Source: Streptomyces sp. BV286 (GTDB taxonomy: Bacteria > Actinomycetota > Actinomycetes > Streptomycetales > Streptomycetaceae). Taken from it: a stretch of DNA of 64,000 nt. The notes beneath the pieces were generated by a model. The model did no database searches, was not told the DNA's origin, and saw nothing but the letters and a program-made list of their open reading frames with translations. The position numbers were made by a program, and so were the translations under genes. Of this stretch, positions 16,411 to 24,989 are shown piece after piece (position 1 is the stretch's first letter; every line of letters begins with the position of its first letter). Location: contig NZ_JAHRIB010000130.1 in assembly GCF_019090165.1 (NCBI RefSeq), positions 62,001 to 126,000 of the forward strand, given 5' to 3'.

Positions 16411-17922
16411 ATGTCCGACGCCCTTCACCGATCCGCCGCGGCCGGGAGCTCTGCCCCGCCCAGGCCGAACGCCGTCGTGGCGGTCCTGGCCTTCGCCGGA
16501 ATCGTCGTCTCGCTGATGCAGACGCTCGTCATCCCGATCGTCCCCGAGCTGCCCAGGCTCCTCGACGCCTCGGCGTCGAACACCGCCTGGACGATCACGG
16601 CCACCCTGCTCGCCGCCGCCGTCGCCACTCCCGTGGTCGGCCGCCTCGGCGACATGTACGGCAAGCGCCGCATGCTGCTGATCAGCATCGCCTCGCTGAT
16701 ATCCGGCTCGGTCGTGGCCGCGCTGAGCGACTCCGTCGTCCCGATGATCGCCGGACGCGCCCTCCAGGGACTGGCCGCCGGTGTCATCCCCCTCGGCATC
16801 AGCATCATGCGCGACGTGCTGCCGGCCGAGCGGCTCGCCGGGTCGACCGCGCTGATGAGTGCCTCACTCGGCGTCGGCGGCGCCCTCGGCCTGCCCTCCG
16901 CCGCGTTCCTCGCCGACAACTTCGACTGGCACGTGCTGTTCTGGACCTCGGCCGCACTCGGTGCCGTGGCCCTCGTCCTCGTCCTGACGCTCGTGCCCGA
17001 GTCGAAGGTGCGCACCGGCGGACGCTTCGACCTCGTCGGCGCCCTCGGCATGGCCACGGGGCTCGTGTCCCTGCTGCTGGCCGTCTCCAAGGGCGGCGAC
17101 TGGGGCTGGACAAGCGGGTCCGTCCTCGGCCTGTTCGCCGTCTCGGTGCTCGTGCTGGTGGCGTGGGGCTTCTACGAGCTGCGTACCCGTCAGCCGCTGG
17201 TGGACCTGCGCACCACCGCCCGCCGTCAGGTGCTGTTCACCAACCTCGCCTCGATCGCGTTCGGCTTCTCGATGTTCGCGATGTCGCTGGTCCTGCCGCA
17301 GTTGCTGCAGCTGCCCGAGCAGACCGGTTACGGCCTCGGCAAGTCCATGATGACCGTGGGTCTGGTGCTCGCTCCGCAGGGTCTGGTGATGATGGCCATG
17401 GCGCCGCTCTCCGCCGCCATCACCAAGTCCCGGGGCCCGAAGATCACCCTGATGACGGGTGCCGTCATCGTCGCCGCCGGCTACGGCCTGAACATCGTGC
17501 TGATGTCCGAGGTCTGGCACCTCGTCCTGGTCTCCTGCGTCATCGGCGGCGGTGTCGGCTTCGCCTACGGGGCGATGCCCGCGCTGATCATGGGTGCCGT
17601 GCCTCCCTCGGAGACGGCCGCCGCCAACAGCCTCAACACCCTGATGCGGTCCATCGGCACGTCGTTCGCCAGCGCCGTCGCCGGTGTCGTCCTGGCGCAG
17701 ATGACCACGGACTTCGGCACCACCGCGCTGCCCTCCGAGAACGGCTTCAAGGTGGTCATGGCCATCGGTGCCGGAGCGGCGCTCCTCGCGCTCGCCCTCG
17801 CCGCGTTCCTGCCGGGCCGGCGGCCCGCCGCGCAGGCGGTGACCGCAGCCGGCGACACCGGTGGAGGGGACACCGGCGGCGGGCACTCCGGGCCCGTGGA
17901 GGTCTCGGGCGTGAAGTCGTAG
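16411..17922 (+). CDS. MFS drug/metabolite exporter, DHA2-like
   Basis: A 503-residue major facilitator with about 14 membrane helices. Visible are motif A between helices 2 and 3 (GRLGDMYGKRRMLLISI), the helix 4-5 segment (GRALQGLAAGVIPLGISIMRD) and the antiporter-type motif C (SASLGVGGALGLPSAAFLAD). Such proton antiporters expel antibiotics, dyes or secondary metabolites. The start is ATG 16411 because GGAGG lies 8 bases upstream; the frame is open slightly further up. Transcription is probably controlled through the palindrome pair upstream. A low-complexity Gly/Asp/Thr tail ends the protein. Confidence 0.92.
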   Translation: MSDALHRSAAAGSSAPPRPNAVVAVLAFAGIVVSLMQTLVIPIVPELPRLLDASASNTAWTITATLLAAAVATPVVGRLGDMYGKRRMLLISIASLISGSVVAALSDSVVPMIAGRALQGLAAGVIPLGISIMRDVLPAERLAGSTALMSASLGVGGALGLPSAAFLADNFDWHVLFWTSAALGAVALVLVLTLVPESKVRTGGRFDLVGALGMATGLVSLLLAVSKGGDWGWTSGSVLGLFAVSVLVLVAWGFYELRTRQPLVDLRTTARRQVLFTNLASIAFGFSMFAMSLVLPQLLQLPEQTGYGLGKSMMTVGLVLAPQGLVMMAMAPLSAAITKSRGPKITLMTGAVIVAAGYGLNIVLMSEVWHLVLVSCVIGGGVGFAYGAMPALIMGAVPPSETAAANSLNTLMRSIGTSFASAVAGVVLAQMTTDFGTTALPSENGFKVVMAIGAGAALLALALAAFLPGRRPAAQAVTAAGDTGGGDTGGGHSGPVEVSGVKS

Positions 17923-17977
17923 GTTCCGGGGCAAGCCGCGGCGATCCGGCGCGGACCGTGACGTCCCTCGCTCATCG

Positions 17978-18037
17978 CGTGCGCCTCCGGTGGCCGCCCC
18001 GCCCGCTCCCGCGGGAGGCGGCCACCGGAGGCGCACG
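17978..18037. terminator. 21-bp stem, bidirectional terminator
   Basis: Arms 17978-17998 and 18017-18037 are perfect reverse complements (CGTGCGCCTCCGG...), enclosing an 18-base loop with a small inner stem. It lies between the convergent MFS gene and the SAM methyltransferase. Confidence 0.85.
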
Positions 18038-18063
18038 GGTCCGCCCGTACGCGTCCGCTGGTG

Positions 18064-18882
18064 TCAGGGCTTGCGGCCCAGGCCCCCGTGCTGGCCGATC
18101 GGCGTCGGCTCACCGGAGCCGTTCTTCTCCGGGCGCCACAGCGGAACGGACACGACGCCCGGTTCCACCATCTCCAGCCCCTCGAAGAACGCCTCGATCT
18201 GGGGGACGGGACGCAGGAAGTACGGGACCGCGCCGGTCTCGTTGTAGCCGTCCTGGGCCGCCTCGTAGGTCGGGTCGGTGCCGCGGGAGCCGTCGTTGAC
18301 GCAGAGGTAGCTGCCGGACGGAAGGCCGTCCAGCAGGTCGCGGACCAGGGCGCGGGCCCGGTCGTAGTCCGCGACGTGACCGAGGATGCCGCTCAGGATC
18401 AGGGCGGTCGGGCGGGTGAGGTCCAGGGTCCGGGCGGCCGCCTCCAGGATGCGGTCCGGCTCGTAGAGGCTGGCGTCCACGTAGTCGGTGGCCCCCTCCG
18501 GCGAGGAGGTGAGCAGGACCCGGGCGTGGGCGAGGACCAGCGGATCGTTGTCGACGTAGACGACCTTGGACTCCGGTGCGAGCCGCTGGGCGACCTCGTG
18601 CGTGTTGTCCACGGTCGGCAGGCCGGTGCCCACGTCCAGGAACTGCCGGATGCCCGCGTCCTCCACCAGGTGACGGATGCTGCGGCCGAGGAAGGCGCGG
18701 CTGCTGCGGGCGATGGTCACGATGCCGGGGAAGACGGCGGTGTAGGCGTCGCCGGCCTCCTCGTCCACGGGGTAGTTGTCCTTGCCGCCCAGCCAGTAGT
18801 TCCAGATCCGGGCCGAGTGCGGCACGGAGGTGTCGATCCTCTGCCGGGCCGGCTGTCCCGTCGGGCTCTCGTGATCGGTCAT
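18064..18882 (-). CDS. PF04672-type SAM-dependent methyltransferase (paralogue A)
   Basis: A 272-residue actinomycete methyltransferase of the DUF574 family. Shared signatures are ARIWNYWLGGKDNYPVDEEAG, GIRQFLDVGTGLPTVDNTHEVA (SAM-binding loop) and ESKVVYVDNDPLVLAHARVLL. The ATG at 18882 is chosen because the family signature follows 18 residues later. The open frame continues far upstream without coding character. A second member is at 45136-46038. Streptomycetes carry dozens of these, with unknown substrates. Confidence 0.9.
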   Translation of the reverse strand: MTDHESPTGQPARQRIDTSVPHSARIWNYWLGGKDNYPVDEEAGDAYTAVFPGIVTIARSSRAFLGRSIRHLVEDAGIRQFLDVGTGLPTVDNTHEVAQRLAPESKVVYVDNDPLVLAHARVLLTSSPEGATDYVDASLYEPDRILEAAARTLDLTRPTALILSGILGHVADYDRARALVRDLLDGLPSGSYLCVNDGSRGTDPTYEAAQDGYNETGAVPYFLRPVPQIEAFFEGLEMVEPGVVSVPLWRPEKNGSGEPTPIGQHGGLGRKP

Positions 18883-19107
18883 GGGCACCGTCTTCTCATC
18901 CAAGGCGTGTACGAACACGCACAAACCTAAGGTCCAAGGTTCACCGTTCAAGTTCCAACGCCCAAGATACGTACGCCTTTTCGTACCCGGAGGTCGGCCC
19001 TCGTCCCGGCGCGGCCGGTTCCCGTCCCGCCGGGCTGCCCGCGCACCGCCCCGAACGGGTGCGCGGACACGTGTGATGATGACGGACATTCTTGGAGAGA
19101 AGCGGGG

Positions 19108-19953
19108 GTGGTGGCCGTGACCAGCCGGTTGCTGATGCCGTACCGGCGGGCGGAGCGCGTGGCGGGGGCGGGTGTGCGGCCTCCGGCGACGGCGGACGTC
19201 CCGGGCTCGACACGGCCCACCGCGATCCTGGACTGGACCGGCCCCGGCGTCACGGCCCTGGTGGAGCGGGTGCGGGCCGCCGGGCCCGCGGGGCCGCTCG
19301 ACGCGCTGCGCGTGGCACACGGGATCGTCGCGCGGGAGATACGGCCCGTGTACTCCGTCGAGGACCGGCGCCGGGTCTCGCGGACGCTGCGGCTCGGGCG
19401 CGGGTCGTGCAGCCAGCGGATGGCGGTGCTGGAAGCGGCCGCCCGCGCGATGGGCGTACCCACGCGGGTACGGGGACTGCTGGTCGACGGGGTCTTCTGG
19501 TACCCGCGGTTTCCCCGGCTGAAGCCGCTGGTGCCGGAGCAGGTACTGCTGGCCTGGCCCGAGTTCCGGCCGGCGGAGGCGTGGATACCGATCGGCGAAC
19601 TGTTCGGCACGGCCGACGGCGACACCGGTGGCGGGCCGATGCCCCCCGAGGGCCCGCTCACGGAGCCGGGCGGCGGGACGGGCGACCGCGGCGCCGGGTT
19701 CACCAACCAGGGCGGCGAGACGCTCTTCGACGCGGTGGCCCGTACGACGGTCGACTGGGGCGGGGCGTCGAGCTGCACCGCGTCGGGCACGGCCTGCGAC
19801 CTGTCGGCCCGCGTCCTGAGCGACCTCGGCCACTTCGACTCCCGCGACGAGCTCTTCGCCCGCCACGGCCAGACCCTGTGTCTCGCCGCCCGCACAGCGG
19901 GCGAACCGGTCCTGGGCCGCTGGAGCGCGGGAGCCCACAAAATCCCGTCCTGA
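19108..19953 (+). CDS. Transglutaminase-like protein
   Basis: About 281 residues. The centre has the transglutaminase-core Cys in RLGRGSCSQRMAVLEAAARAMGVPTRV, followed by an EAWIPIGELFG strand that may give the third catalytic residue. A His in the usual position is not obvious. GTG 19108 lies 8 bases after GGAGAG; GTG 19111 is equivalent. There is no signal peptide, so it should be cytoplasmic and more likely a cysteine protease-like hydrolase than a crosslinking enzyme. The C-terminal part (SDLGHFDSRDELFARHGQ) is not recognised. Confidence 0.75.
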   Translation: MVAVTSRLLMPYRRAERVAGAGVRPPATADVPGSTRPTAILDWTGPGVTALVERVRAAGPAGPLDALRVAHGIVAREIRPVYSVEDRRRVSRTLRLGRGSCSQRMAVLEAAARAMGVPTRVRGLLVDGVFWYPRFPRLKPLVPEQVLLAWPEFRPAEAWIPIGELFGTADGDTGGGPMPPEGPLTEPGGGTGDRGAGFTNQGGETLFDAVARTTVDWGGASSCTASGTACDLSARVLSDLGHFDSRDELFARHGQTLCLAARTAGEPVLGRWSAGAHKIPS

Positions 19954-19963
19954 CGCACCCCGG

Positions 19964-19992
19964 CAGGGGCGCGGGGAACGGCGCGACCAGCC
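19964..19992 (+). repeat. Interspersed 29-bp repeat, copy 2
   Basis: Begins CAGGGGCGCGGGGAACGGCG. With copy 3 it forms an imperfect duplication of about 71 bp, including a preceding CTGACGCAC block, between two convergent genes. Confidence 0.8.
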
Positions 19993-20034
19993 CCCACCGC
20001 CCCGCAGCACAAGAACCGGCCTGACGCACTCCCT

Positions 20035-20063
20035 CAGGGGCGCGGGGAACCGCGCGGCCAGCC
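20035..20063 (+). repeat. Interspersed 29-bp repeat, copy 3
   Basis: Begins CAGGGGCGCGGGGAACCGCG and ends GGCCAGCC. It is 71 bp downstream of copy 2 in the same orientation. Confidence 0.8.
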
Positions 20064-20110
20064 ACCACGCACCCGCCTCCGGCGGATCACCCTCAGGCCC
20101 CCGACACCAC

Positions 20111-20147
20111 GGGCGTGGGCAGCCGCCCGAAGCGGCTGCCCACGCCC
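20111..20147. terminator. 16-bp stem, bidirectional terminator
   Basis: GGGCGTGGGCAGCCGC, loop CCGAA, then the exact reverse complement. It lies 10 bases after the stop of the leftward ABC permease and also faces the end of the transglutaminase gene. Confidence 0.9.
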
Positions 20148-20156
20148 ACACCACAT

Positions 20157-21476
20157 TCACGCGGCCAGCGACACGGCCCCCACCGCGGGCTCCCGCAACG
20201 CCCGCCGTGCCGTGACGAGGCTCGTCACCAGGGTCGCCGCCGTCGCCACCGCCACGATGCCGAGCCAGATCCCGAGCCCCCGGTCCGGCAGGACCGAGTC
20301 CGTGCGGACCACCGTGAACGGGATGATCCCGGCGAGCGCCGCAGCCGTACCGAGGAGGACACCCGTCACCGTCAGGACGAGGGACTCGATGCCGACCATG
20401 CCGAGGACCTGGCCCGGGGTCGCCCCCGCGAGGCGCTGCCGGCCGAACTCCTTGCGACGGTAGGTCGTCGCCGCGTACAGGGAGTTGATCAGCATGACGC
20501 AGGAGAAGACCACGATGATCCCGACGACCGTGAGGTTGAGGGTTTCGAGGTTCTTCGCGTCGACGGACTTGGGGACACCGGCGGCGTCGATGGCGTCGTT
20601 CTCGACGGCCTGCATGTAGAGCGTCGCCGTGGCCATGCCGGTGAACAGGATCAGGGGCATGAGGACACCGGACAGCTGGGCGGCGTGCACCCGCATGGTG
20701 CGTACGGCGAGATAGCCGCTCGGGCCCGACAGGGGCAGCCGGCCGAGCAGAGCCCTCAGCAGCCGCGGCGAGAGGAGCGCGAGGCCGACCGCGAGGAGGA
20801 TCGACCCGTACGCAGCCGGTGCCATCAGCGCGGCGTCCGTCGAGGAGAAGGCGAAGGTGGAGCAGGCGGACAGACCCCCCAGGACCAGGGCCGCGCCGGT
20901 GACGAACCTGCGCCCCCTGCTCCGGGGCCGGTCCCGGCGGGTGGACCGGCGCACCGCGAGGAACGCCGCCCCCGCCGCGGCGAGCACCGTCACGACGATG
21001 CCCGAGTACAGGGCGATGGGACCGAAGGTGTGGTCGACGGAGCCGGCGACCTGTCCGCTGTCCTGGAAGAGGTCGAGCAGGGCCCGCCCGCCGAGCATCG
21101 CGGGACCGATGGCGAGCAGCGCGCCCACCAGGGAGACGGCCACCGACTCCCCGACGACCATCCGCCTGATCTGCGCGGGGGTTGCGCCGGAGCAGCGCAA
21201 CAGCTCCATCTCGGCGGAGCGTTGGCGGACGTTCACCGTCAGGGTGGAGGCGATGGCGAAGAACACAAGGAGGGTGCCGTAGCCGCCCACGACGCCCGCC
21301 GCGGTGGACAGGGTCTCCGCGCTGACGGAGTCGACGCCCCGCGCACCGGCCGTGTCGTGCATCGAGTTGAACGTCATGATGACCGTCGCGCCCAGGAAGG
21401 CGGACAACAGCGTCGCGGCGAAGCGCCCCGGGCGCTGCCGGACGGAACGCATGGCCAGAGTGAACATCACGCTCAC
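20157..21476 (-). CDS. FtsX-like ABC transporter permease
   Basis: A 439-residue permease with two FtsX units. The first helix (FAATLLSAFLGATVIMTF) is followed by VNVRQRSAEMELLRCSGATPAQIRRMVV, the classic FtsX sequence; the second copy reads YRRKEFGRQRLAGATPGQVLGMVGIE. Eight membrane segments are expected. The GTG at 21476 overlaps the ATPase stop (GTGA). With the ATPase it resembles MacB/BceAB-type exporters that remove antimicrobial peptides or lipids from the membrane. Cognate regulation by the two-component pair upstream is likely. Confidence 0.92.
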   Translation of the reverse strand: MSVMFTLAMRSVRQRPGRFAATLLSAFLGATVIMTFNSMHDTAGARGVDSVSAETLSTAAGVVGGYGTLLVFFAIASTLTVNVRQRSAEMELLRCSGATPAQIRRMVVGESVAVSLVGALLAIGPAMLGGRALLDLFQDSGQVAGSVDHTFGPIALYSGIVVTVLAAAGAAFLAVRRSTRRDRPRSRGRRFVTGAALVLGGLSACSTFAFSSTDAALMAPAAYGSILLAVGLALLSPRLLRALLGRLPLSGPSGYLAVRTMRVHAAQLSGVLMPLILFTGMATATLYMQAVENDAIDAAGVPKSVDAKNLETLNLTVVGIIVVFSCVMLINSLYAATTYRRKEFGRQRLAGATPGQVLGMVGIESLVLTVTGVLLGTAAALAGIIPFTVVRTDSVLPDRGLGIWLGIVAVATAATLVTSLVTARRALREPAVGAVSLAA

Positions 21477-22264
21477 ACCCCCGCCATCACGTCGTCGCCG
21501 AGGTGCGCGAGGCGCTCGGCCACCGCGTCCACGGTCGGCCGGTGCATCTCGCCCGCGAGCCGCCCGTCCGCGAGGAACAGGACCGAGTCGGCGTACGAGG
21601 CGGCGACCGGGTCGTGGGTCACCATGACAACCGTGCGGCCGTGGACGCGCACCGCCTCCTGGAGGAGCAGCAGGACGTCCCGCGCGCTGCGGGTGTCCAG
21701 GGCGCCGGTCGGCTCGTCCGCGAAGATCACGCTCGGCTCGGTCACCAGGGCGCGGGCGATGGCGACGCGCTGGCGCTGGCCGCCGGAGAGCTGGTCGGGC
21801 CGGTGGCCGAGGCGGTCGCCGAGACCGACGGCGGTGAGGGTCTGCCGGACCCGCGCCCGGTCCACGCGGCGCCGGGCGAGCTTCAGCGGCAGGACCGTGT
21901 TCTGCGCCACGGTCAGCGTGTCGAGCAGGTTGTACTGCTGGAAGACGAAGCCGATGCGGTTGCGCCGGAACTTCGTCAGCTCGGCCTCGGTGCCGCCGGT
22001 CATCTCCGCGCCGTCGACCATCACGATGCCGCTGTCGGGCCGGTCCAGTCCGGCCGCGCACTGCAGCAGCGTGGACTTGCCGGAGCCCGAGGGACCCATC
22101 ACCGCGGTGAACGTGCCGCTCGCCAGGCTGAGCGTCACCTCGTCCAGCGCGGTCACGGCGCTGTCGTCGCTCCCGTAGGTCTTGCTGACCTTGACCAGGC
22201 GCAGAGCCATCCCGGTGGGGCCCGTGCCGTGGTGCTGCGTCCGTCGGCCGTTTCGGTGGAACAT
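21473..22264 (-). CDS. ABC transporter ATP-binding protein (MacB/LolD type)
   Basis: A 263-residue ATPase. Walker A is GPSGSGKST (57-65), the Q loop FVFQQYNLLD, the signature LSGGQRQRVAIARAL, Walker B VIFADEPTGALD and the H loop VMVTHDP. ATG 22264 is preferred because GGAGG lies 9 bases upstream. It powers the FtsX-like permease it overlaps. Three 9-bp direct repeats lie just upstream and may be the binding site of the neighbouring response regulator. Confidence 0.94.
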   Translation of the reverse strand: MFHRNGRRTQHHGTGPTGMALRLVKVSKTYGSDDSAVTALDEVTLSLASGTFTAVMGPSGSGKSTLLQCAAGLDRPDSGIVMVDGAEMTGGTEAELTKFRRNRIGFVFQQYNLLDTLTVAQNTVLPLKLARRRVDRARVRQTLTAVGLGDRLGHRPDQLSGGQRQRVAIARALVTEPSVIFADEPTGALDTRSARDVLLLLQEAVRVHGRTVVMVTHDPVAASYADSVLFLADGRLAGEMHRPTVDAVAERLAHLGDDVMAGV

Positions 22265-22625
22265 CGTCGTCACCCTCCGTCGGGCACTGTCCGTACCCCC
22301 TCGGTCGGGCACCCTCGGCGCCCTCGTCGGGCACTTCCCGTGCCCTGGTGAAGACGCTACGGAGCGGGCGGTGCGCGCACACTGGGCGCAGAACCCGTAT
22401 CGGGGGGTGTATCCAGCGACACCCCGGCCGACCGGCAGGCCCCTCTCCCCCGGCCGGCCCGCAGGTCAGGGAGCCGGGGCCCGCGCCCCCTGCCGACGGG
22501 TCGGACGCAGGCGCCTCAGCCCCAGCAGTCAGCCGCCGGCCGCCGGCCGTCGGCCGTCGGCGCGACCATGGTCAGCGCCCCGGACGGTCAGCGCCCGGAC
22601 GGTCGGCGCCTCAGGCACCATCACC
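22265..22625. other. Intergenic region: repeats before the ABC operon
   Basis: No gene is seen in these 361 bases. The left 80 bases form the promoter region of the leftward ABC operon with the GTCGGGCAC repeats. The right part (about 22540-22615) is GC-rich, with near-repeats such as GGACGGTCAGCGCC three times and CGGCCGTCGG. No clear terminator for the ABC side is visible. Confidence 0.6.
22279..22334 (-). promoter_or_regulatory. Three direct repeats GTCGGGCAC upstream of the ABC operon
   Basis: GTCGGGCAC occurs at 22279-22287, 22304-22312 and 22326-22334, spacings 25 and 22 bp, close to two helical turns. They begin 15 bases before the ATPase start. Direct repeats of this kind are typical of OmpR-family response regulators, and such a regulator is encoded next door. 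No footprint evidence exists here; the assignment is inference. Confidence 0.5.
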
Positions 22626-24062
22626 TCAGCCGTCGGCGGCGACCGTGAAGCCGGTCACCGAGCCGCCGCCCTCCCGGCGCCCGGCGAACGGCTCGCCGCC
22701 GTGGACGGCCGCCACCTCACGGACGATCGACAGTCCGAGCCCGGAACCGGGCAGGCTCCGCGCGTCCGGCGCACGGTAGAAGCGGTCGAAGATCCGGTCG
22801 AGGTCCTCCTCGGCGATGCCCGGCCCCCGGTCCAGGACCTCGATCCGGACGGTGCTCCCGGCGCGGCTCACCACGAGCTCGATCGGCCCGCTGCCGTCCC
22901 GGTCGAACTTCGCCGCGTTCTCGACCAGGTTGGACACGGCCCGCTGCAGCGCCGCGGGCCGCCCCTCGACCACCGTGTCGCCGGACACCCGGACCGTGAC
23001 GGCACGCCCCGTGCGCCGCCGTGCCGCCACCGCCACGTCGTCCGCGATCTCGGCGAGGGCGACCCGCCGCGGCGGCTCGGTCTCGGACTGACCGGCCGCG
23101 AGCGCCACCAGCTCGTTGACCAGGTCGGTGAGTTCACGGGACTCCTGGGCGAGGTCGGCGACCAGTTCCTCACGGACGGCGGGCGGCAGCTCGTCGATGC
23201 GGCGCAGCATCGAGATGTTCGTGCGCAGGGACGTCAGGGGCGTACGCAGCTCATGGCCCGCGTCCTGGACCAGGCGCCGCTGATCGTCCTCGGACTGGGC
23301 GAGACGGCCCAGCATGCGGTCGAAGGAGCGGCCGAGCCGGGCCACCTCGTCGTACCCGGCGACAGGCACCTGGATGCCGAGCCGCCCGGTGCGCGCCACG
23401 TCCTCGGCCGCCCCGGCGAGCCGCACCAGGCGCGAGGTGATGCGCCGGGCCAGCCACCACCCGAAGAGACCCGCGGCGATCACGACGGCGCCCACCAGCA
23501 GCACGGTCCGCTGCTGGAGGTCCCGCAGCAGGTCCTCGGTACCGCTGAACTCCTGCGCCACCTGGACGGCGCCCCGCCCGCCGCCGAGCGAGACGGTCGC
23601 GACGCGGTAGACGTCGTCGCCGACGTCGACGTCCCGGTGCTCCACCAGCCGCCCGGCGAGCTGCGCGGCGGCGAGCGGCCGGTCGTCGGCGCCCACGGGC
23701 AGCGCCGGATGCCCCCGGTCGACGACGGACCCGTCCGGCCCCAGGACCTGCACGGCCGTGCCGCTCGGCCGGACGAGTTCGTCGCGCGGGCCGCCGTCCG
23801 CGTCGGCGGTGGCGAAGTCCGCGGGCGACAGGGCGGTCTGGCGCACCTCGTCGAGCAGGTCCTGCACGACACCCGCGAACACGGTCTGCTGGTCGACGCG
23901 CACGAGCCGGGCGGCGGCGTCGTACGACAGGAAACCGACCAGGACGGTGACGACGGCCGCCACGGCGGCGAACGACACCGTGAAGGTGGTCCGCAGGGAG
24001 GACACCCGGGCCCGGGCCACCCACCGCCCGAACCGGCCGTGCCGCGCGCCCGGGGGCCGCAC
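22626..24062 (-). CDS. Sensor histidine kinase with HAMP domain
   Basis: A 478-residue classical kinase. Helix 1 (TTFTVSFAAVAAVVTVLVGFLSY), an extracellular sensor of about 120 residues, helix 2 (VLLVGAVVIAAGLFGWWLA), then HAMP (RRITSRLVRLAGAAEDVARTG). The phosphorylated His lies in QDAGHELRTPLTSLRTNIS, the N box in AVSNLVENAAKFD, and G boxes in DRGPGIAEEDLDRIFDRFYR and GSGLGLSIV. It starts at GTG 24062 directly after the response regulator stop, so the two are co-expressed, and it lies next to the ABC exporter it probably controls. Resembles MprB/CseC. Confidence 0.95.
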   Translation of the reverse strand: MRPPGARHGRFGRWVARARVSSLRTTFTVSFAAVAAVVTVLVGFLSYDAAARLVRVDQQTVFAGVVQDLLDEVRQTALSPADFATADADGGPRDELVRPSGTAVQVLGPDGSVVDRGHPALPVGADDRPLAAAQLAGRLVEHRDVDVGDDVYRVATVSLGGGRGAVQVAQEFSGTEDLLRDLQQRTVLLVGAVVIAAGLFGWWLARRITSRLVRLAGAAEDVARTGRLGIQVPVAGYDEVARLGRSFDRMLGRLAQSEDDQRRLVQDAGHELRTPLTSLRTNISMLRRIDELPPAVREELVADLAQESRELTDLVNELVALAAGQSETEPPRRVALAEIADDVAVAARRRTGRAVTVRVSGDTVVEGRPAALQRAVSNLVENAAKFDRDGSGPIELVVSRAGSTVRIEVLDRGPGIAEEDLDRIFDRFYRAPDARSLPGSGLGLSIVREVAAVHGGEPFAGRREGGGSVTGFTVAADG

Positions 24063-24770
24063 TCAGTCCTCCCTCAGCACGTACCCCACGCCCCGCACGG
24101 TGTGGATCAGTGCGGGCGCGCCCGGCTCGTCGAGCTTGCGCCGCAGGTACCCCACGTACACGGCGAGGTTCTTGGAGCCGGGCCCGAAGTCGTAGCCCCA
24201 GATGCGGTCGTAGATGGTGGTGTGGTCGAGGACGATGCCGGCGTTGCGGACGAGCAGCTCCAGCAGGTCGAACTCGGTGCGGGTCAGGTCGACCTCCCGC
24301 GGGCCGCGCCAGACCCGGCGGGCCTGCGGGTCGATGCGCAGGCCCGCGACGGCGATCCGGCCGTCGGGCATGCGCTGCGGCTCGCTGGGTACGTCGTCGG
24401 GAGTGCCCGTACGCCGCAGCAGGGCCCGGAGCCGGGCGAAGACCTCCTCGACGTCGAAGGGTTTGACCACGTAGTCGTCGGCGCCGGCGTCCAGACCCGC
24501 GATGCGGTCCGCTGTCTCGACGAGCGCGGTGAGCATCAGAATGGGAGTGCGGTTGCCCTCGGCGCGCAGGACCCGACAGACCTGGAGGCCGTCGATGCCG
24601 GGCATCATCACATCGAGAACGAGCACGTCGGGCGGGCTGCGATGGGCCTGCGCGAGCGCCTGGACACCGTCGGCGACCGCGACGACCTCGTATCCCTCCA
24701 GGGTCAGGGCCCGCTCCAGGGCATGGCGGATCGCGCGGTCGTCCTCGGCGAGCAGCAGATTGTGGGGCAC
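24063..24770 (-). CDS. OmpR-family response regulator
   Basis: A 235-residue regulator. The receiver domain has acidic residues EDD near 9-11, the phospho-acceptor Asp near 53 (LVLDVMMPG), Thr/Lys switch residues (MLTAL and VVKPFDVEEVF). The winged helix begins after residue 130 (RVWRGPREVDLTRTEFDLLELLVRNAG) and ends YVGYLRRKLDEPGAPALIHTVRGVGYVLRED. First gene of the pair with the HAMP kinase. Likely target: the nearby ABC exporter promoter. Confidence 0.95.
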   Translation of the reverse strand: MPHNLLLAEDDRAIRHALERALTLEGYEVVAVADGVQALAQAHRSPPDVLVLDVMMPGIDGLQVCRVLRAEGNRTPILMLTALVETADRIAGLDAGADDYVVKPFDVEEVFARLRALLRRTGTPDDVPSEPQRMPDGRIAVAGLRIDPQARRVWRGPREVDLTRTEFDLLELLVRNAGIVLDHTTIYDRIWGYDFGPGSKNLAVYVGYLRRKLDEPGAPALIHTVRGVGYVLRED

Positions 24771-24989
24771 GGAACCAGTCTGCCAAGGCGTTGTCTACGT
24801 ACTACCTGCTGAAGCGGGGTACGGCCGGGCCTCTTACCCGGCTCTCACCCCGCGGGGACCAGTGGCTTACCTCGCCCAGCCACTGTGTCCCGGATGTCAG
24901 GGGCGAGCGCCGCGACGGGGAGGGCCACGCACCGCATGAAGCGCACGGGACGCACGGACCGTACGGAACACAGGGAGACCGCAGAGCGA

